Below are positions 4,781 through 6,154 of a DNA stretch of 6,154 bases, one piece after another (position 1 is the stretch's first letter; each line of letters starts with the position of its first letter). Made by a program: the position numbers and the translations under genes. The DNA comes from Smithellaceae bacterium (GTDB taxonomy: Bacteria; Desulfobacterota; Syntrophia; Syntrophales; JAQULV01): assembly GCA_028718405.1 (NCBI GenBank), contig JAQULV010000093.1, positions 1-6,154 on the forward strand, given 5' to 3'. The notes beneath the pieces were generated by a model. It worked only from the letters and a program-made list of their open reading frames with translations, was not told the DNA's origin and ran no database searches.

Positions 4781-6154
4781 CTAGCCCACCATAACGGATT
4801 CTTCCGCGTAGGTGATAATTTTTTTCGGTGTACTCCAGGAGACGGCCAGGGTCAGCGGTCCCACCCGTCCCGCAAACATCATTAAGATGATGGCCAGTTT
4901 CTGGAGATCGTTCATCTTAGCGGTGATGCCCATGGACAGTCCCACCGTGCCGAAAGCCGACACCGTCTCGAACAGGTATTCCACGAACCAGTGGCGGCTC
5001 TCCATCGGGGTCGCGTCAGCGCTGTTGCCCAAAAAGAGCACGAGGGCCGTAATCAGAAAAACGGAGAGAGCCGAAGCTATGATGATCCCGACGGTCCTGG
5101 TCAGCACCTCCTGCGGTATCGTCCTGTTGAAGACATTTACCTCGTCGCGGCCCTTGAACCTGTTCCAGATCATCAGGAGCAAAAGGGTGAAACTCGTCGT
5201 TTTGATGCCGCCGCCTGTAGATCCCGGGGAAGCCCCGATAAACATAAGGATGATGAGCACCAGGATCGTGGCGTTGGTGAGTTGTCCGATGTCGACGGTG
5301 TTGAAGCCGCAGGTCCTGGGCGTGATGGACTGGAAGAAAGATACCAGGATGCCGGTCGAGAGCGGCATCCCTTTCAGGATGTGGCCCGCTTCGAAGAAAT
5401 AGAAGAGAACGGCACCGGAGAGAATCAGGGAACCCGTCATGATCAGGACGATCTTGGCGTGGAGCGAAAGTTTTTTTTGCAGTCCCTTCCAGAGCGAAAA
5501 GATCTCGTACTGAACGATGAAGCCCATCCCGCCCAAGACGATCAATCCCATGATGGTCAGGTTGACGAGGATGTCGCTTTGATAGCCAATGAGGTTGTCG
5601 GCAAAAAGTGAATAGCCGCAGTTGTTGAAAGCGGAGATGGCGTGGTAGAGCGCCTGGTAGAAGGCCTGGGCGGGCGCAAAGTCAAAGAGGAAGCGGACGA
5701 ACAAAAGCAGCGTCCCCGTCGATTCGATAAGCAGCGTAGAAATAAGGACCCATTTGGCGATGACCAGGAGGTCGCGGCGTGGGGTATGGAGGAAGGTCGA
5801 CTGAATGATATCCCTTCCCTTGAAGGAGATGCCGCGGCCCATGAGACCGAAGAAGAACGTCGAAAAGGTGATGATTCCCAGTCCGCCGATCTGGAAGAGA
5901 AAGATCGTGACGATTTGTCCCGGCAGACTTAGATCCCCGCCGATGTTCAGGACCGTAAGTCCCGTCACGCAAACGGCCGAAGCGGAAGTGAAGAGAGCGT
6001 CGACGAAACTGATCGGTTTTCCGGAGGAGGAAAGGGGGAGCCACAGTACAATTCCGCCTGCCAGGATTACCGTCGCAAAACTCAGGATAAAAATCCGGGA
6101 GGGAGAAAGGTGCCGCGTCAGAAAGATTCTTAACTCAGCTGTGCTTCGTATCAT
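4781..6154 (-). CDS. ktrB: KtrB-type potassium transporter (TrkH/KtrB family), start at the window edge
   Basis: Inner-membrane K+ uptake protein, often Na+-dependent, built from four membrane-pore loop-membrane repeats. All four selectivity-filter glycines are present: G65 in CVTGLTV, G180 in NNCGYS, G283 in TPRTCGFN and G405 in GTVGLS. The stretch GASPGSTGGGIKTT (307-320), the gating-loop region of the third repeat, and MFAGRVGPLT (427-435) closely match B. subtilis KtrB. Hydrophobic segments are clear at about 21-40, 80-104, 130-152, 196-215, 234-254, 294-308, 352-375 and 417-438. The 457-residue length and the C-terminal AEESVMVG are normal for KtrB. The ATG occupies the last three bases of the window, so its ribosome binding site cannot be seen and a start further upstream is possible, although alignment suggests little is missing. 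It is the first visible gene of ktrB-ktrA-glk. A run of eight A at codons 226-228 leaves the frame intact. Confidence 0.93.
   Translation of the reverse strand: MIRSTAELRIFLTRHLSPSRIFILSFATVILAGGIVLWLPLSSSGKPISFVDALFTSASAVCVTGLTVLNIGGDLSLPGQIVTIFLFQIGGLGIITFSTFFFGLMGRGISFKGRDIIQSTFLHTPRRDLLVIAKWVLISTLLIESTGTLLLFVRFLFDFAPAQAFYQALYHAISAFNNCGYSLFADNLIGYQSDILVNLTIMGLIVLGGMGFIVQYEIFSLWKGLQKKLSLHAKIVLIMTGSLILSGAVLFYFFEAGHILKGMPLSTGILVSFFQSITPRTCGFNTVDIGQLTNATILVLIILMFIGASPGSTGGGIKTTSFTLLLLMIWNRFKGRDEVNVFNRTIPQEVLTRTVGIIIASALSVFLITALVLFLGNSADATPMESRHWFVEYLFETVSAFGTVGLSMGITAKMNDLQKLAIILMMFAGRVGPLTLAVSWSTPKKIITYAEESVMVG

Noticed and set aside
3629..4885. A 418-codon open frame on the plus strand across glk, ktrA and the end of ktrB
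   Set aside because: It is codon-aligned opposite three well-identified genes and crosses their boundaries. Its openness follows from the genes avoiding TTA, CTA and TCA codons and from their TAG stops reading as CTA (Leu) on the other strand. The product has no recognisable domain.
5471..5478. Run of eight A (minus strand) in ktrB, a possible slippage or frameshift site
   Set aside because: The frame is intact on both sides and the KtrB protein aligns through it. No downstream stimulatory structure or useful alternative frame was seen.
1..6154. Mobile elements, CRISPR arrays, tRNA or rRNA genes, phage genes
   Set aside because: I looked for terminal inverted repeats, spaced direct repeats, transposase-like or integrase-like proteins and cloverleaf sequences by eye and found none. 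Nearly all of the window is accounted for by six genes.

Overview
The window reads as an ordinary stretch of chromosome from a moderately GC-rich, free-living bacterium. It contains no mobile element, RNA gene or CRISPR array. The gene content is a Gly-rich bacterial-type transketolase, a 51-residue basic protein, a KtrAB potassium system and an E. coli-type glucokinase. This fits an anaerobic Desulfobacterota/Deltaproteobacteria-like lineage, but the taxonomic guess rests on impression only and is weak.

Layout. From the left edge to 1904, on the minus strand, lies a transketolase gene with every catalytic residue in place. Its reading frame is cut by a single in-frame TAG at 87-89. The C-terminal transketolase sequence continues in the same frame beyond that codon to the window edge. 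A 170-base divergent intergenic region (1905-2074) holds a candidate tkt promoter with a small dyad over its -35 element. To the right, on the plus strand, come a very basic 51-residue protein (2075-2230) and a metallo-beta-lactamase-fold hydrolase (2280-3122), probably one short transcription unit. The leader of the hydrolase gene can fold so that its ribosome binding site is paired. From 6154 down to 3119, on the minus strand, runs a tight operon ktrB-ktrA-glk: a K+ channel-like transporter, its nucleotide-binding regulatory subunit and glucokinase. The hydrolase gene and glk converge and share the four bases CTAG as overlapping stop codons.

How the genes fit together. Transketolase (pentose phosphate/Calvin-type carbon shuffling) and glucokinase (entry of free glucose) are both sugar-phosphate enzymes. 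KtrAB is an ion-homeostasis system co-transcribed with glk. The hydrolase and the small protein have no assignable pathway.

Most notable: the amber codon in tkt replaces a residue normally Glu/Asp, with conserved sequence on both sides. All five other genes also end in TAG. ktrB, ktrA and glk lie in one common frame separated only by amber codons. The simplest explanations are a point mutation or base error in tkt plus ordinary TAG termination. Amber decoding (suppressor tRNA or pyrrolysine) is a testable alternative. I do not see an undescribed multi-gene system here.
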